From the NCBI RefSeq assembly GCF_963169125.1, contig NC_084793.1:136936297-137000296 (forward strand): a stretch of DNA of 64,000 nt, written 5' to 3'. Made by a program: the position numbers and the translations under genes. Source of the stretch: Humulus lupulus. Lineage: Eukaryota > Streptophyta > Magnoliopsida > Rosales > Cannabaceae. This document shows positions 34,745 to 46,489 of the stretch, piece after piece. Under the pieces are notes generated by a model. It had not been told where the DNA came from. It searched no databases and saw only the letters and a list, made by a program, of their open reading frames with translations. Positions within the stretch are counted from its first letter, which is position 1; every line of letters starts with the position of its first letter.

Positions 34745-36539
34745 TTTTGGTGCTTTTGTTGAGAGCTGAAATCCAAGATCACAATATACCAATCTGCCTA
34801 AATTAACGACAATCACTAGTAGAAGCCAAAGCCAAGAACCACAAGGGAGAAACCCTACCACAGGACCATATGACCACCCTTCGAGCAGTCAAATCCCCCC
34901 TCCACATCCTGGTTAGCAGGTTCCTCCATCTGGAGACTTGCCTCCATAAGGAGCATTTGGGCATGACGAGCCCCACATGGACTTAGGGGAAGACCCCAAC
35001 CCCAATATTGAGCAGCTGAAGGAAGTCATGGGACAAATGCATGAGAAGTTTGTTTCCATGCATGAGAATCAGGCAGCAGCCCAAGAAGCTATAGTTGAAC
35101 CCCTGAACAAGCAGAGGCAAGACTTTTAGTCTTGGATGGATCAATGACAGCGAGCTCTTGAAGCTCGTTAAGAAGAAGCTGACTGTTGTAATACTAAAGC
35201 AGCAAGGCTGCTAGTAGCTATCTTGCAACAAACTCAAGCTGCAAGACCTAACCCTCAACCTAAGAATACTAGTCGAGAAAATGTTAAAGGACAAAGGCCA
35301 GCTGGTCGAGTCCAAGAGCCTGCTTAACCAGCAAGGTCCCGAGAGCAAGTAGTTCCACCTAGGCAAACTCATAGTCATTGCTCGAACAAGGAAGTTCAAC
35401 TAGGAGTGTTTTGTCAACTCCACCAAGATGAACAAGTGTTGCCCAATCGTGACCAAGGTCAAGGCTGTGCTAGACAAGTATTTGGAGGTGGAAGGCCTGG
35501 TGATAGGTAACCAAGGTGATCAAACTCAAGAGGACGACAACCTCATAATCCACAACATCCAGGACTAGGTCAGCAATTTTGACAACGAAGGAACGAATGA
35601 CTAGTGAGTCAAAACCGAGGCCAACAACCTCAACATAATCAGTTAACTGGGTGCAATCACAGTCAACCACCGAGGAGGAACAGGTGGAGAAACGACCAAG
35701 AAGCAAGTAGTATCTATCAAACATCATATCGGGTTGGTTATGATGATGATGAAGGAGATAGTCGATACTACCAACCCCACGATAACCACTATTATGACGA
35801 TCATCATAATGATGGGCATCTAAGAGGACAATTTGTTCCACCAAGGCCGCTGGGCTTCAAAACATCCCTGCTCGGGATAACATGCAGCCTGAAGGACCAT
35901 TTGTCCCACCAAGGCAGCATGAGCCAGCAAATTGTCCAGCTAGACCACGTCCTAGTGCTCCTCGAGCAGATAGTCAAATTGTTGGGGGCAGCTGAGAGGA
36001 AGATAATGGGTCTAATGTTGTGGGACTCGTTGCACCAATAATCCTTCCAACACCACGAAATGAAGCTACAAAACTCACAGTCACTGCCCCAGCAGCAGTT
36101 TTACTGGTTGCCCCTACTATTCAAGCATAACTCGATGCTTTAACTCAAATGGTTCAGGAGTTGACAGCCCCGAAGCCAAATGGCATCGATTTAGAGAGAA
36201 GGAAAGACTCTCATTTCTCTGACAGGATAAATGCCCTTAAAATTCCTCCCAAGTTTAAGATGCCAACTTGGAAGATGTACACTAGCAAAGAAGACTATGT
36301 TTCTCACGTAAACAATTTCAAAATACAGACAGATCTCCAAGGGGTTCAAGATGATGTACGTTGTAGAATCTTTCTTACTACTCTGGCTGACTTAGCTCAA
36401 TAGTGGTTTTTCAAACTAGAACCTAGGACCATCAATTCCTAGGATGCTTTTGTGAGGCTCTTCTACTCACAGGTTTTCACTGCTCGAACTTTGCAAGCCG
36501 AGGTCAATGACCTTGTTGATATTAAACAAGGACCCAATA
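34745..36539 (+). pseudogene. gag: gag remnant of Tat element D
   Basis: After the primer site (ttttggtgcttttgttgaga) come a Pro-rich start, an acidic/Gln-rich helix (EQLKEVMGQMHEKFVSMHEN), an Arg/His/Tyr-rich middle and the core gag block IPPKFKMPTWKMYTSKEDYV with FKIQTDLQGVQDDVRCRIFL (36235-36390). It corresponds to 14264-14440 of element A. Many stops and frame changes break it. It is cut at 36540 by another LTR, and no pol follows. Confidence 0.75.
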
Positions 36540-37256
36540 TGTAACGTCCTGAATTCGCTATTAAGGCTGAGTGCCTTGACTACTGTGCCAGGAAGGCATA
36601 ATCAGATTTATATGTGGAATTTATTGAATATATATGTCATTATGTTGTATAAATTATTTATATGGTAATGTGAATATTCATGTTTATGTGTATTAAATAT
36701 GCATGTGGGGTTGTTTTTGTAATTGGGACATATTTGTAATTTTTGATCCGTTGAGGGTATATTTGTATTATATATGCTCTATGGGTGAGACCATAGTGTT
36801 ATGGAGATACATTTGAGATGCATGGTCTGTGGCGATCCTAGTGAGCGGGTTAGCGAAAAAAGTCACAACGGGGTCAAATACCTGGCTTGGGGAGAGCTTA
36901 GGGGTATTTTGGGAAACATAGCACGTAGTCAAGATTTATCAGGTAATGGGTAGTTATTCGTGATTATTTGGTTATCTCGAGATTAATTGGGAATTTATAG
37001 TGCTATTTGAGGATTAACAGGAGATGGGATACAAAGACGATTTTGCCCTTGGGAGCATTAAAGAATAGGTTTTGATCAAGGGGAATTTTAGTCTTGTTGT
37101 CAAAAGGATAGAGTTGGCCTTGGGCACTAGTATTATGTAGAAGCTAAGGGAACCAAGATCAGAGCATAGCACCTCAACCTATCTTCTCTCTCTCTCTCTC
37201 TCTTGTTGATCTCTCTCCCTTAATGCTTGAATGGGGTTTGAATCACTTTGGAGGAG
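36540..37256 (+). mobile_element. Ty3-type LTR fragment, interrupted by the Athila-like element
   Basis: Begins 'tgtaacgtcctgaattcg', the same family as the minus-strand LTR ending at 5974. A long run of ct dinucleotides lies at 37183-37202. The Athila-like element inserted at 37257. A continuation may lie right of it (48922 on), but I could not follow it for more than a few tens of bases. Confidence 0.7.
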
Positions 37257-39296
37257 TGATAACTCTAGAAATTAGAGTTATTTTACCACATTTTTTAAGC
37301 TAAAAATGATTTAGTTCTTAAGTTTTTAATTAAATTATTAAGTTTTAATTACTTTTTGAATTTATTAGCTTTATTTTAATTTTATAGATTTTTGTGTATT
37401 TTTATAGTTATTTTGTTGTAAAATGTTGTAGTTAATTATTTGAATTATTGTTGTTTAGTTTGAGGTAAAAAAAATGTTGTATTATTAAAATTAAATGTTA
37501 AATATAAATTAAGTTCTAATTAATATTTTCAAATAATTAAATTGATTTATTTTATAGTTGAAAATATTTTATTATGATTTAGTTTATATTTATTTTGTAG
37601 GGAAAATAATGCATTTTTTTTGCTCTTGAGGAGAAAGAAAAATGAACAAAATGTGACATTTTCAAGGAAAGTTGGCATTTTTCTCCTTGGGCCCACGCCA
37701 GAATGCATCCAGCCCTCCTAGGCCCGCCCAAGCTTCAAGGCCCAATGCTGCTCCCATGCCACCAGCACTCCACCAAGATCCATCCAGCATCAATCAAGCA
37801 TCCCACTGAGCCTTCCCTCTTCAGCCAACGCCTGATGCATCAAGCTGCTCCCAACGCCAGCTGTCCACTTGCCAACCAAAGCCTCATGCCAGCTGCCAGC
37901 CGAAGCAGCTTCATGACCTTCTCAGCCTTCTTCAGCAGCCTCAACGCCAGCCCAGCCGAAGTCACTTGCTGGGCCCGTGCCTCTCACCACCTCTTGGGCC
38001 CGCCAGCATCAACTCAGCCTTTCGGCCCATCTCCGCCCAGGCCAGGCCCGAAACCAACCTGCCTTCCTCAGTTCCCAACACAGCCACCAAAAGGCCAAAA
38101 ATCATATTTTTCTTCCCAATGGTTTTTTTTCTTTTCACTCAAATATCAATTCACTATTCCCTATTTTTTCTTACCTAAATAAGCATTCCTAATTCATTTT
38201 TTTACCCTAGCTTTTCACTAATCTTCCATCCAACCAAACATTTCATCTTTCCAATACTCTTACACTTACTCTTTTTATCCTACCACTTCCCAACATAATT
38301 AAATTAATCAATTTATTTATTTTAATTTGATTAATTTAATCTCCATATTTTTCCTATAAATAGAGTCTTGTAAGACCATTTGGGGAGCTGTTCTTCATCT
38401 TTTCAACCTCTTCTACACTTCATATTTTTCTCTCTTCTTTTCACTATTTTCTCTCTACCATTTTCATCTTTTGAAGAGCATGTCAAGTATGCTATTTTGT
38501 AATTTTTATTTCAATCTAGTTATGAGCTTCTAATCTTTTTCAAGATTATTAAGATGATGATGAAGCAAAATGTAACTAGATAGTATTTTTTTTTTATTGT
38601 ATGTTGATTTCCCATTTGTGCAACATTGTTTATGGATTTTTCTATCAAAGATATGCATTTTTCATCTATTATTGATTGTTAAAGGATATTACACTTAGTT
38701 CTTCATTATGCAAAAATATGATATTCTTTTATTAAATATTTTTCATTAAATTGTTCACATCTAATTCTTAGAGCATAAGTATCATATTTTGCGTAAACAT
38801 AATCTCTTTGATTTTTTGTAGTTTCATTAGGTTGTAACACAACTAATGCTTAGAAATTATATCTTATATAAGTGAAGAAAAATCCTACATTTTTTAAAGT
38901 AACTTGTGCTTAAATAGAAAATGTATTTTGAAAAAAATATAGTGTGATTTATTTCAACTATATCTAAACTTGGGAATCAATATACTTATAAATATTATTG
39001 AACTTGAATTTTGTGGATTCTAATATCTTAATAATCTTATTTTACATATCTTATTTGAAAACCATTTTTCTATTTAATCTTAAATCTTTTTATTACTTGT
39101 CTTTTATTTTTCTAAAACAAAATCTCATCAAATATTTGGAACTAGGTTAGAATCTTCTTGCTTTGTTTGAAATAGTTTCTTTTGATGTTAGTCAACTCAC
39201 ATGGGTTCGACCTCGTACTTACATGAACATTATATTCCGAAACGATTCGTGCACTTGCGAGTATAAATATTAAAACACCCTCTTTTGGGCTCAACA
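37257..39296 (+). repeat. 5' LTR of the Athila-like element
   Basis: 2040 bp. The start holds an inverted repeat aactct/agagtt. TATA is at 38355 ('cctataaatagag'). The stretch 37690-38100 is C-rich and open in two frames by chance. This copy lacks the MITE found in the 3' LTR and preserves the empty site near 38093-38106. Confidence 0.9.
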
Positions 39297-39302
39297 AGTT
39301 TT

Positions 39303-39320
39303 TGGCGCCGTTGACGGGGA
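39303..39320 (+). promoter_or_regulatory. Primer-binding site, Asp-tRNA type
   Basis: 'tggcgccgttgacgggga' lies six bases after the LTR end. One base differs from the canonical tggcgccgttgccgggga. Confidence 0.85.
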
Positions 39321-40318
39321 GTTGCAAGAAAGAAACGATCTTTCTACAAGGTAAGTAACATTCTTCTACTAGTTATTTTATTTTTATTTGCACTATCATC
39401 TTAAAAAAAAAAAGTAAAGTAAAATATATATATCTATAAAAAAAATCGTAAAAAAAAGAGTAAAAATCGAAAAAGAAAAAAGAAAGTTATACATATATTT
39501 ATTTATATTGTTATATATTATATTATATATATTTCTTGGTAGTTTCTGGCATTTAGTGCCTCCTACATACTTATTAGTTGAGTGTATTTGTGCCTCCTAA
39601 CCCTTTTTCTTTTTCTTTTACTTTTTATGTTTTTTTTAGTTGAGTGCATTTGTGCCTCCTACATACTTGATAGTTGAGTGCATTTTTTGCTTCCTACATA
39701 CTTGAACAATCTATCTCCTCTAGTGATGGCATTAGTGCCTCCTAGCTTTTATTTTTGTTTATTATATTAGTTGATAGCATTAGTGCCTCCTAAGTTTTAT
39801 TATTATTATTATCATTATTATTATTAGTGTTGGTTGATGGCATTAGTGCCTCCTTGCTTTTATTTTTTGTTGATCATTTAGTTGATGGCATTAGTGCCTC
39901 CTAATTTTTATATAACTATTTACTATTGCTATTGTCATTATTTTTTTTCTTAATTATTGCATTTAGTTAGTTGTAATTTTATTGTTTAAGAAAATACTTG
40001 AAAAAAAAACTAAAAAACAAAGCTTGTTCTTTCAACATAAGAATTTTTGCTTAAAGGAAATTTGGAAAAGTTCCCATCCACGCTTATTAATTAACCTCGG
40101 GGAGTTGTTATTAAGTTGTGAGTAAGTGGAATCAAATAGGCTTGGGAACAAGTTAAACCAAAAAATAAAATAAAAAAATCATAACAATATATATATAAAT
40201 ATTATAATCTCTTCTTGTTATAAGTATGCTCTGTGGTTGCGGTTCTAACTGATCTTCCACATCAGAAATTTGTTTTCTTGTGATTGTTTGTGTTACTTGG
40301 TGAAATTTGTGACATTGT
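39321..40318 (+). other. Leader of the Athila-like element with eight 'gcattagtgcctcct' repeats
   Basis: About 1 kb without a gene between primer site and gag. Eight imperfect copies of (g)gcatt(t/a)gtgcctccta lie near 39548, 39583, 39645, 39679, 39727, 39778, 39839 and 39886. The four later ones contain or nearly contain ggcattagtgcc, which can pair as ggca/tgcc around ttag. The rest is AT-rich. Confidence 0.75.
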
Positions 40319-41398
40319 ATGCATCATTGGCATCGTAATTCAAAAAATCGTTTGGTGAAAAAATTAGTGTCTTTACATGAAATTGAAAGTGTTTTTGAAA
40401 GTTTAAGCATAATGGAACAAGAACCTAATGTTGTGCAAGAAAATACTCTTCTTGAATACTTTTCACCTATTTCATCTAATGCTCTGTCATGCATTGTTTT
40501 GCCCACTACTAATGCCACTCATTTTGAACTTAAACCATCAATCACTCAGTTGTTACCATCATTTTATGGTTTAGAAAGAGAGGATCCATACATGCATGTA
40601 AAAGACTTTTTGGAAATTTGCTCAACCTTTCGTTTTCAAAAAATTTCAGATGAGTCGGTTAAACTTAGGTTGTTTCCTTTTTCTTTAAAAGATAGAGCCA
40701 AAGCTTGGTTAAACTCACTTCCAACTGGAGCCATCACTACTTGGGATCAACTTTTTAATAAAGTCCTTGATAAATTTTTCCCCATGTCTAAAACTGATAA
40801 TTTAAGAAGAGAAATCTCTGAATTTTATCAAAAAGATAACGAAGAATTTTATGAATGTTGGGAAAGATTTAAAGATTTATTATTAAAGTGTCCTCACCAT
40901 GGTTTTGAAAAATGGAGACTTGTAAAATATTTTTATGATGGTTTAACCCCTTCAAACCGACAAATGATTCAATCTATGCATATCGGAAAAATTTTAAAAT
41001 TGCAAGGGCAAGAGGCTTGGGACGCTCTTGAAGAATTGTCTGTTAATTCACAACAATGGAATTATTTTGAGCTCAGGTCTAGAGCCAACCCTTCACCGAA
41101 AAGAGAAGGAAAATATGAAATAAAAGAAGAAGGTGATTTAAGAACATCATTTGAAAAATTAGCAAGAAAAGTAGAAGCCTTAGTAATAAGTCAAGCTATG
41201 AATTCTCATGTGCAACCTAAAAAAGATGTTTGTTCTTTATGTGCTAGTTCATGTCATAATGTTCAATCATGTCCTTCTTTTATTGAAACATTTTTTGAAG
41301 AGGCTAATGCTTTACATTCATATGGAAAACCTTCTTCTGATAGCCCATTTTCCAACACATACAATTCAAATTGGAGAAACCATCCTAATTTTTCATGA
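40319..41398 (+). CDS. gag: gag, N-terminal part, of the Athila-like element
   Basis: 359 codons. The capsid region has LEREDPYMHVKDFLEICSTF, LKDRAKAWLNSLPTGAITTW and ECWERFKDLLLKCPHHGFEK, the standard plant Ty3 retrotransposon-gag block, at residues 80-215. A Cys-rich stretch CSLCASSCHNVQSC lies at residues 300-313. The frame ends at TGA 41396, which overlaps the ATG of the next frame as ATGA. A one-base loss in 'tcatg(g)agacaa' would explain this, since the protein reads on sensibly in the next frame. I therefore take it as a frameshift in one gag-pol frame, not as translational coupling. The start Met at 40319 lies close to the last leader repeats and is the first in frame. Confidence 0.8.
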   Translation: MHHWHRNSKNRLVKKLVSLHEIESVFESLSIMEQEPNVVQENTLLEYFSPISSNALSCIVLPTTNATHFELKPSITQLLPSFYGLEREDPYMHVKDFLEICSTFRFQKISDESVKLRLFPFSLKDRAKAWLNSLPTGAITTWDQLFNKVLDKFFPMSKTDNLRREISEFYQKDNEEFYECWERFKDLLLKCPHHGFEKWRLVKYFYDGLTPSNRQMIQSMHIGKILKLQGQEAWDALEELSVNSQQWNYFELRSRANPSPKREGKYEIKEEGDLRTSFEKLARKVEALVISQAMNSHVQPKKDVCSLCASSCHNVQSCPSFIETFFEEANALHSYGKPSSDSPFSNTYNSNWRNHPNFS

Positions 41399-43131
41399 GA
41401 CAAAACCAACCACAAATGAATCAAGGAAACCAATTCCACATGCCAAATCCAAATCATGCCCAACCAAGTCAACCTTACCCTCCACAAAGAAAACCTTCCT
41501 TAGAAGACACCTTACAACAATTCATGCAATCCACCCAACAAATCTTACAAAATCAGTCTCAATCCATTGCCAAACTCGAGACACAATTTGGTCAACTTGC
41601 TAATGCTGTAACCGAGAGAGAAAAAGGAAGATTTCCTAGCCAACCCATCCCAAATCCTAAAGGCCAATATGAAATAGGAGCTCCTAGTCATAAAGAAGAA
41701 GCTAAGTCTATTTCAACTCTTAGGTCCGGAAAACAAATTGTCAAACCCGATTACATACCTCAAGTTGAAAAAGACCAAAGCCAACCTCAAAGTTCCAACA
41801 CAAATGACCTTTCAAAAGATGATGCTCAAATCCTTCCTTCCATCCCAAAAGCTCCTTTTCCACAAAGATTAATTCCACTCAAGAAAGGCAACCAATATAG
41901 TGACATCTTTGAAGTTTTCAAACAAGTAAGCATCAACATTCCTTTCTTAGATGCCATTAAACAAATTCCTGCCTATTCTAAATTCTTAAAAGACCTTTGC
42001 ACTGTTAAAAGAAACACAAATGTTCCAAAAAAGGCGTTTTTAACTGAACAAGTTAGCTCCATAATTCAACATAAAAGCCTTGTGAAATATAAAGATCCCA
42101 GTTGTCCAACAATTTCATGCATCATTGGCGATCATTTTATTAACAAAGCTTTACTTGATTTAGGAGCTAGTGTGAATTTATTGCCTTATTCTGTGTATAA
42201 GCAACTTGGTCTAGGAGAATTAAAACCAACTTCTATAACACTTCAATTAGCCGATCGTTCAGTGAAAATCCCTAGAGGTATTGTAGAAGATGTTTTAATT
42301 AAAGTGGATAAATTCTATTTCCCTGTGGACTTTATTGTTCTTGACACTCAACCTATTGAAAATGTTCATGCTCATATACCCATCATTCTGGGTAGACCAT
42401 TTTTAGCTACATCTAATGCAATTATCAACTGTCGTAATGGTGTATTGAAATTATCTTTTGGAAACATGACTGTTGAATTAAATGTTTTTAATGTTGTTAA
42501 ATCTGTTGAGTGTGAGAAAGTGCATGGAGTTAACATGATAGAGAGTATGTGTGAAGATGATGGAAATGACTTACTTGATTTTTGTGAAAAATACTTTGGT
42601 ATGAACTTGCATATTGATGATTTTAATGATGATGTGAATTCTTTGTTAGAGTTTATACCCTTAAATGAAACCAAAGTTGAACCTTTTTCACCCTTAGATC
42701 ATGTTCAATCAATTTCCGAGTCTCCAAAGTTAGACCTTAAACCCTTGCCAGAAAATTTAAAATATGCTTTTCTAGGAGAGTCTGAAACCTTGCCTGTTAT
42801 CATAGCATCTGCTTTAGATAAAGAACAAGAAGATAAATTGTTAAATGTTCTTAGAAAACATAAGGAAGCCATAGGTTGGACTATTGGAGACATCAAGGGA
42901 ATTAGCCCATCCATATGCATGCACAGAATCCACCTAGAAGAAAATGCTAAAACCTCTCGGGAATGTCAAAGAAGGTTAAATCCAAATATGAAAGAGGTCG
43001 TTAGGGAAGAAGTACTTAAACTGTTAGATGTAGGTATCATTTACCATATTTCTGATAGTCAATGGGTTAGTCCAGTCCAAGTAGTGCCTAAAAAGTCTGG
43101 GATCACAGTTGTTGAAAATGAGAAAAAATGA
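41395..43131 (+). CDS. gag C-terminus, protease and RT N-terminus, Athila-like element
   Basis: 578 codons in a frame shifted from the previous one. Residues 1-150: Gln/Pro-rich gag tail ([20 protein letters not shown]) and STLRSGKQ. Protease around residues 255-360: [20 protein letters not shown] with DLGA, as is usual in Athila, and later [16 protein letters not shown]. The RT leader reads [20 protein letters not shown]. The frame ends at 43131 because a run of A (gagaaaaaatgaa) is one base too long; RT continues in frame from 43109 on. Apart from that the region is intact, which suggests a fairly young copy. Confidence 0.8.
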   Translation: MRQNQPQMNQGNQFHMPNPNHAQPSQPYPPQRKPSLEDTLQQFMQSTQQILQNQSQSIAKLETQFGQLANAVTEREKGRFPSQPIPNPKGQYEIGAPSHKEEAKSISTLRSGKQIVKPDYIPQVEKDQSQPQSSNTNDLSKDDAQILPSIPKAPFPQRLIPLKKGNQYSDIFEVFKQVSINIPFLDAIKQIPAYSKFLKDLCTVKRNTNVPKKAFLTEQVSSIIQHKSLVKYKDPSCPTISCIIGDHFINKALLDLGASVNLLPYSVYKQLGLGELKPTSITLQLADRSVKIPRGIVEDVLIKVDKFYFPVDFIVLDTQPIENVHAHIPIILGRPFLATSNAIINCRNGVLKLSFGNMTVELNVFNVVKSVECEKVHGVNMIESMCEDDGNDLLDFCEKYFGMNLHIDDFNDDVNSLLEFIPLNETKVEPFSPLDHVQSISESPKLDLKPLPENLKYAFLGESETLPVIIASALDKEQEDKLLNVLRKHKEAIGWTIGDIKGISPSICMHRIHLEENAKTSRECQRRLNPNMKEVVREEVLKLLDVGIIYHISDSQWVSPVQVVPKKSGITVVENEKK

Positions 43132-44203
43132 ATTAATCCCTACTCGAGTACAAACGGGGTGGAGAGTGTGTATAGACTACAGAAAGCTAAATAATGTTAC
43201 TAGAAAAAACCACTTTCCTTTACCCTTTATTGATCAAATGCTTGAACGTTTAGCTGGCCATGCATATTATTGTTTTCTTGATGGCTATTCAGGATATAAC
43301 CAAATCCCCATTGCCCCTGAAGATCAAGAAAAGACTACCTTCACTTGCCCTTTTGGAACCTTTGCATATCGTCGCATGCCTTTTGGTCTTTATAATGCTC
43401 CTGCAACTTTTCAAAGATGTATGATTGCAATATTTTCTGATATGGTTGAAAGAAATCTTGAAGTGTTTATGGATGATTTTTCTGTGTTTGGAAATTCTTT
43501 TGATGACTGTTTGCACCATCTTTCTCTTGTTTTAATTCGTTGCAAAGAAAAGAATTTAGTTCTTAATTGGGAAAAATGTCATTTTATGGTTAAAAAGGGA
43601 ATTGTTTTAGGTCATGTAATCTCATCTGAGGGAATAGAAGTTGATAAAGCAAAAGTTGACCTTATTTCAAAACTTCCCCCACCTAAAATAATAAAAGAAA
43701 TTAGATCATTCTTAGGCCACGCCGGTTTTTATAGAAGATTCATAAAAGACTTTAGCAAAATTTCATGCCCATTATGTCAATTGCTGGGAAAAGAAAATGC
43801 TTTTGTCTTTGATAATGATTGCCATGTTGCCTTTGAAAGATTGGAATCCCTTTTGACTAGAGCACCTATTATTCGCCCTCCTGGTTGGAATATTCCTTTT
43901 GAAATAATGTGTGATGCTTCTGATTATGCTATTGGTGCTGTTCTAGGACAAATAATTAACAAGTTACCTCATGTAATCTACTATGCTAGCAAAACTTTGA
44001 ACGATGCTCAATTAAATTATTCTACAACTGAAAAAGAATTGCTTACTGTTGTGTTTGCATTGGAGAAATTTAGGTCTTATTTGTTAGGATCTAAAATAAT
44101 TGTCTATTCTGATCATGCTGCATTGAAATATCTCTTGTCGGAAAAAGATGCTAATTCTCGCTTAATTCGTTGGATCTTGCTTTTACAAGAATTTGATTTA
44201 TAG
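43109..44203 (+). CDS. pol: RT and RNase H of the Athila-like element
   Basis: RT palm: [35 protein letters not shown] block ([20 protein letters not shown]), [15 protein letters not shown] and the catalytic FMDDFSVFG near residues 110-118. RNase [17 protein letters not shown] (first Asp kept, unlike the Tat elements here), [20 protein letters not shown] and [11 protein letters not shown]. The frame ends in TAG 44201, inside the usual [10 protein letters not shown] block, so one substitution and a shift at the A-run near 44211 separate it from integrase. Confidence 0.85.
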   Translation: MLKMRKNELIPTRVQTGWRVCIDYRKLNNVTRKNHFPLPFIDQMLERLAGHAYYCFLDGYSGYNQIPIAPEDQEKTTFTCPFGTFAYRRMPFGLYNAPATFQRCMIAIFSDMVERNLEVFMDDFSVFGNSFDDCLHHLSLVLIRCKEKNLVLNWEKCHFMVKKGIVLGHVISSEGIEVDKAKVDLISKLPPPKIIKEIRSFLGHAGFYRRFIKDFSKISCPLCQLLGKENAFVFDNDCHVAFERLESLLTRAPIIRPPGWNIPFEIMCDASDYAIGAVLGQIINKLPHVIYYASKTLNDAQLNYSTTEKELLTVVFALEKFRSYLLGSKIIVYSDHAALKYLLSEKDANSRLIRWILLLQEFDL

Positions 44204-45635
44204 ATACGAGATAAAAAAAGGTTCTAAAAATGTTGTTGTTGATCATTTGTGTAGAATTGTTGTTGAGACTAATAATGACTCCCCCACTATAATTGAAACT
44301 TTTCCTGATGAACAACTCATGCATATATCTTCTTTGCCTTGCTATGCTGACATTATGAATTATTTGGTCACTGGTGAAATTCCTTCTCATTGGTCTAAGC
44401 ATGACAAATCTAAATTTTATTTTGAAGTGAAAAATTTCATGTGGGATGATCTTTATTTGTTTAAATATTGCCCTGATCAAATAATAAGGAGATGCATTCC
44501 AAATTGTGATCAAACTAAAATCATATCTTTTTGTCATGATCATGCATGTGGTGGACATTTTAGTGGTAAGAAAACTGCTTTGAAAATTTTACAATGTAGA
44601 TTTTATTGGCCTACTATTTTTCATGACACTTATGTTTATTGCAAATCTTGCGAACGTTGTCGAAAGTTAGGAAGTGTAACTAGAATAAACATGATGCCTT
44701 TGAATCCTATCCTTATTGTTGAAATATTTGATGTTTGGGGCATTGATTTAATGGGTCCATTTCCTAACTCTTTTAATAACTTGTACATTCTTGTTGGTGT
44801 TGATAATGTGTCTAAATGGGTTGAAGCTGTTGCATGCCACACAAATGACCATAAAGTTGTGCTTAAGTTTTTGAAAGAAAATATTTTCTCCCGTTTTGGC
44901 TCACCACGTGCTATCATTAGTGATAACGGTACACACTTTTGTAATAGATCTTTTGAGCATTTAATAAAACAATATGGTATTACACATAAAGTCACTACAC
45001 CTTATCACCCACAAACTAGTGGTCAAGTTGAAATATCAAATAGGGAAATTAAGCACATCTTAGAGAAAACTATCAATCCAACTAGGAAAGATTGGTCCTT
45101 AAGACTCATTGATGCATTATGGGCATATCAAACTGCATACAAAACACCCATTGGAATGTCTCCCTATAGACTTGTGTATGGAAAGGCATGTCACTTACCC
45201 GTTGAGCTAGAACATAGAGCCTATTAGGCAATTAAGCAATTCAATTTTTCCTTAGATAAAGCGGGTGAGAGAAGAAAGCTTCAATTAAATGAGTTAGAAG
45301 AGCTTAGGCATGATGCATATGACTATTCCAAAAAATATAAGGATCGAATGAAGATTTACCATGACAAAAAAAATTTGCGAAAAGATTTCTCTCCCGGTCA
45401 AAAAGTCCTTTTATACAATTCTCGTTTGCATCTCTTCCCGGGGAAGTTACGCTCTAAGTGGGTAGGTCCATACATTGTTCGCACTGTTTTTCCACATGGA
45501 GCCATTGAAATTGAAAATCCTAATAATGGTAATGTATTCAAAGTGAATGGACAAAAATTGAAACCATTTTTAGAATTGAAAACTGCTAAAGAGGATGAAA
45601 TCCTTCTTGAGGATCCTATTTACCATGGTCCTTGA
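44193..45635 (+). pseudogene. pol: Integrase of the Athila-like element, two breaks
   Basis: Zinc-binding part [17 protein letters not shown] with [11 protein letters not shown]. The DDE core is [11 protein letters not shown], then [10 protein letters not shown], then [17 protein letters not shown]. The downstream part KWVGPYIVRTVFPHGAIEIE is the GPY/F-type C-terminal module, ending FLELKTAKEDEILLEDPIYH. It has one TAG at 45225 (Tyr-stop-Ala where Tyr-Trp-Ala is expected, a TGG to TAG change) and then stays readable to 45635 in other frames. No chromodomain is seen, as expected for Athila. Confidence 0.8.
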
Positions 45636-46489
45636 TCGCTCTCATCATTTATTGGTAAATGTGTGTTTTATTTATGTTTTAGGTTAACTTCTTGTTTTGA
45701 TTTTTGTTTCTTTTTTGTTGCACTCTTGACAATGCTCCATGATGAGGTACGACCATTCTAAACTCTAAACTCTTTCACGCTTCAATTTATATTTGTATTT
45801 TGATACATTGAGGACAATGCATAAATTAAGTTTGGGGGTAGTGGGTTTATATGGTTACTTCGTTCATGTGTTTGAAAATGGTAGAATTTCTTTTAAAAAA
45901 AAAACAACAAATTGGATGGTAGAGTATCTATTTTATATATTAATTATAAAAAATATATATTTATATATGTTTAATATTATCTTTCTAGTAATATATATAT
46001 ATAGTTTTGTGCTTTTACACTTTATTATCTATCTAAACAAAACAAAAAAATATTTTAAAACCCCTTTGGTGATATCCGTTTTTCCTATGATAATACCCTT
46101 GATTGAGTTTGATTTTAGTTTAAAAAATATATGAATCTTTCTTAAGCTCTGTGTTTAATTCTTGGGTCAATTTTGCTTAAAAAAATGAAATTTTGGAAAA
46201 AAATTATTATTCATCATAATATGTGAAATAAATAGTTTATTACAACAATTTTTCCAAAATTCACATAATAACTTGATAAATAGTTTTGGACTTCGAATTT
46301 AAAATATATTTTCAAAGCAAGATTGACTATGGAATTAATTACATAAGGTTAATTTTGATTCATATTTTTTATAAATTATTTTCAATGTGCAATCTTTGAG
46401 GACATTTTTGATATCACCAAATAAAAAAAAATGTGTGTTTTTTATTTTTCTTTTGCTTGAGGACTAGCAAAATTCTAAGTTTGGGGGTG
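45636..46489 (+). other. 3' non-coding region with two purine tracts, Athila-like element
   Basis: No env-like gene. The tract 'aagtttgggggt' occurs at 45828-45839 and again at 46477-46488 directly before the 3' LTR. Each is preceded by 'ttgaggac'. The rest is AT-rich; a 113-codon frame here is T-rich and judged chance. Confidence 0.7.

Noticed and set aside
37703..38182. Pro/Ser-rich frame of 159 codons in the Athila 5' LTR
   Set aside because: It lies in a C-rich LTR stretch; the 3' LTR copy is interrupted and differs in frame.
41395..41398. ATGA overlap between two Athila gag frames as translational coupling
   Set aside because: The protein continues normally across the junction if one base is restored, so a frameshift mutation is simpler in this eukaryotic context.
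45793..46134. 113-codon frame after pol as an env-like gene
   Set aside because: T-rich composition, no signal or coiled coil of the Athila env type, and it spans the first purine tract.
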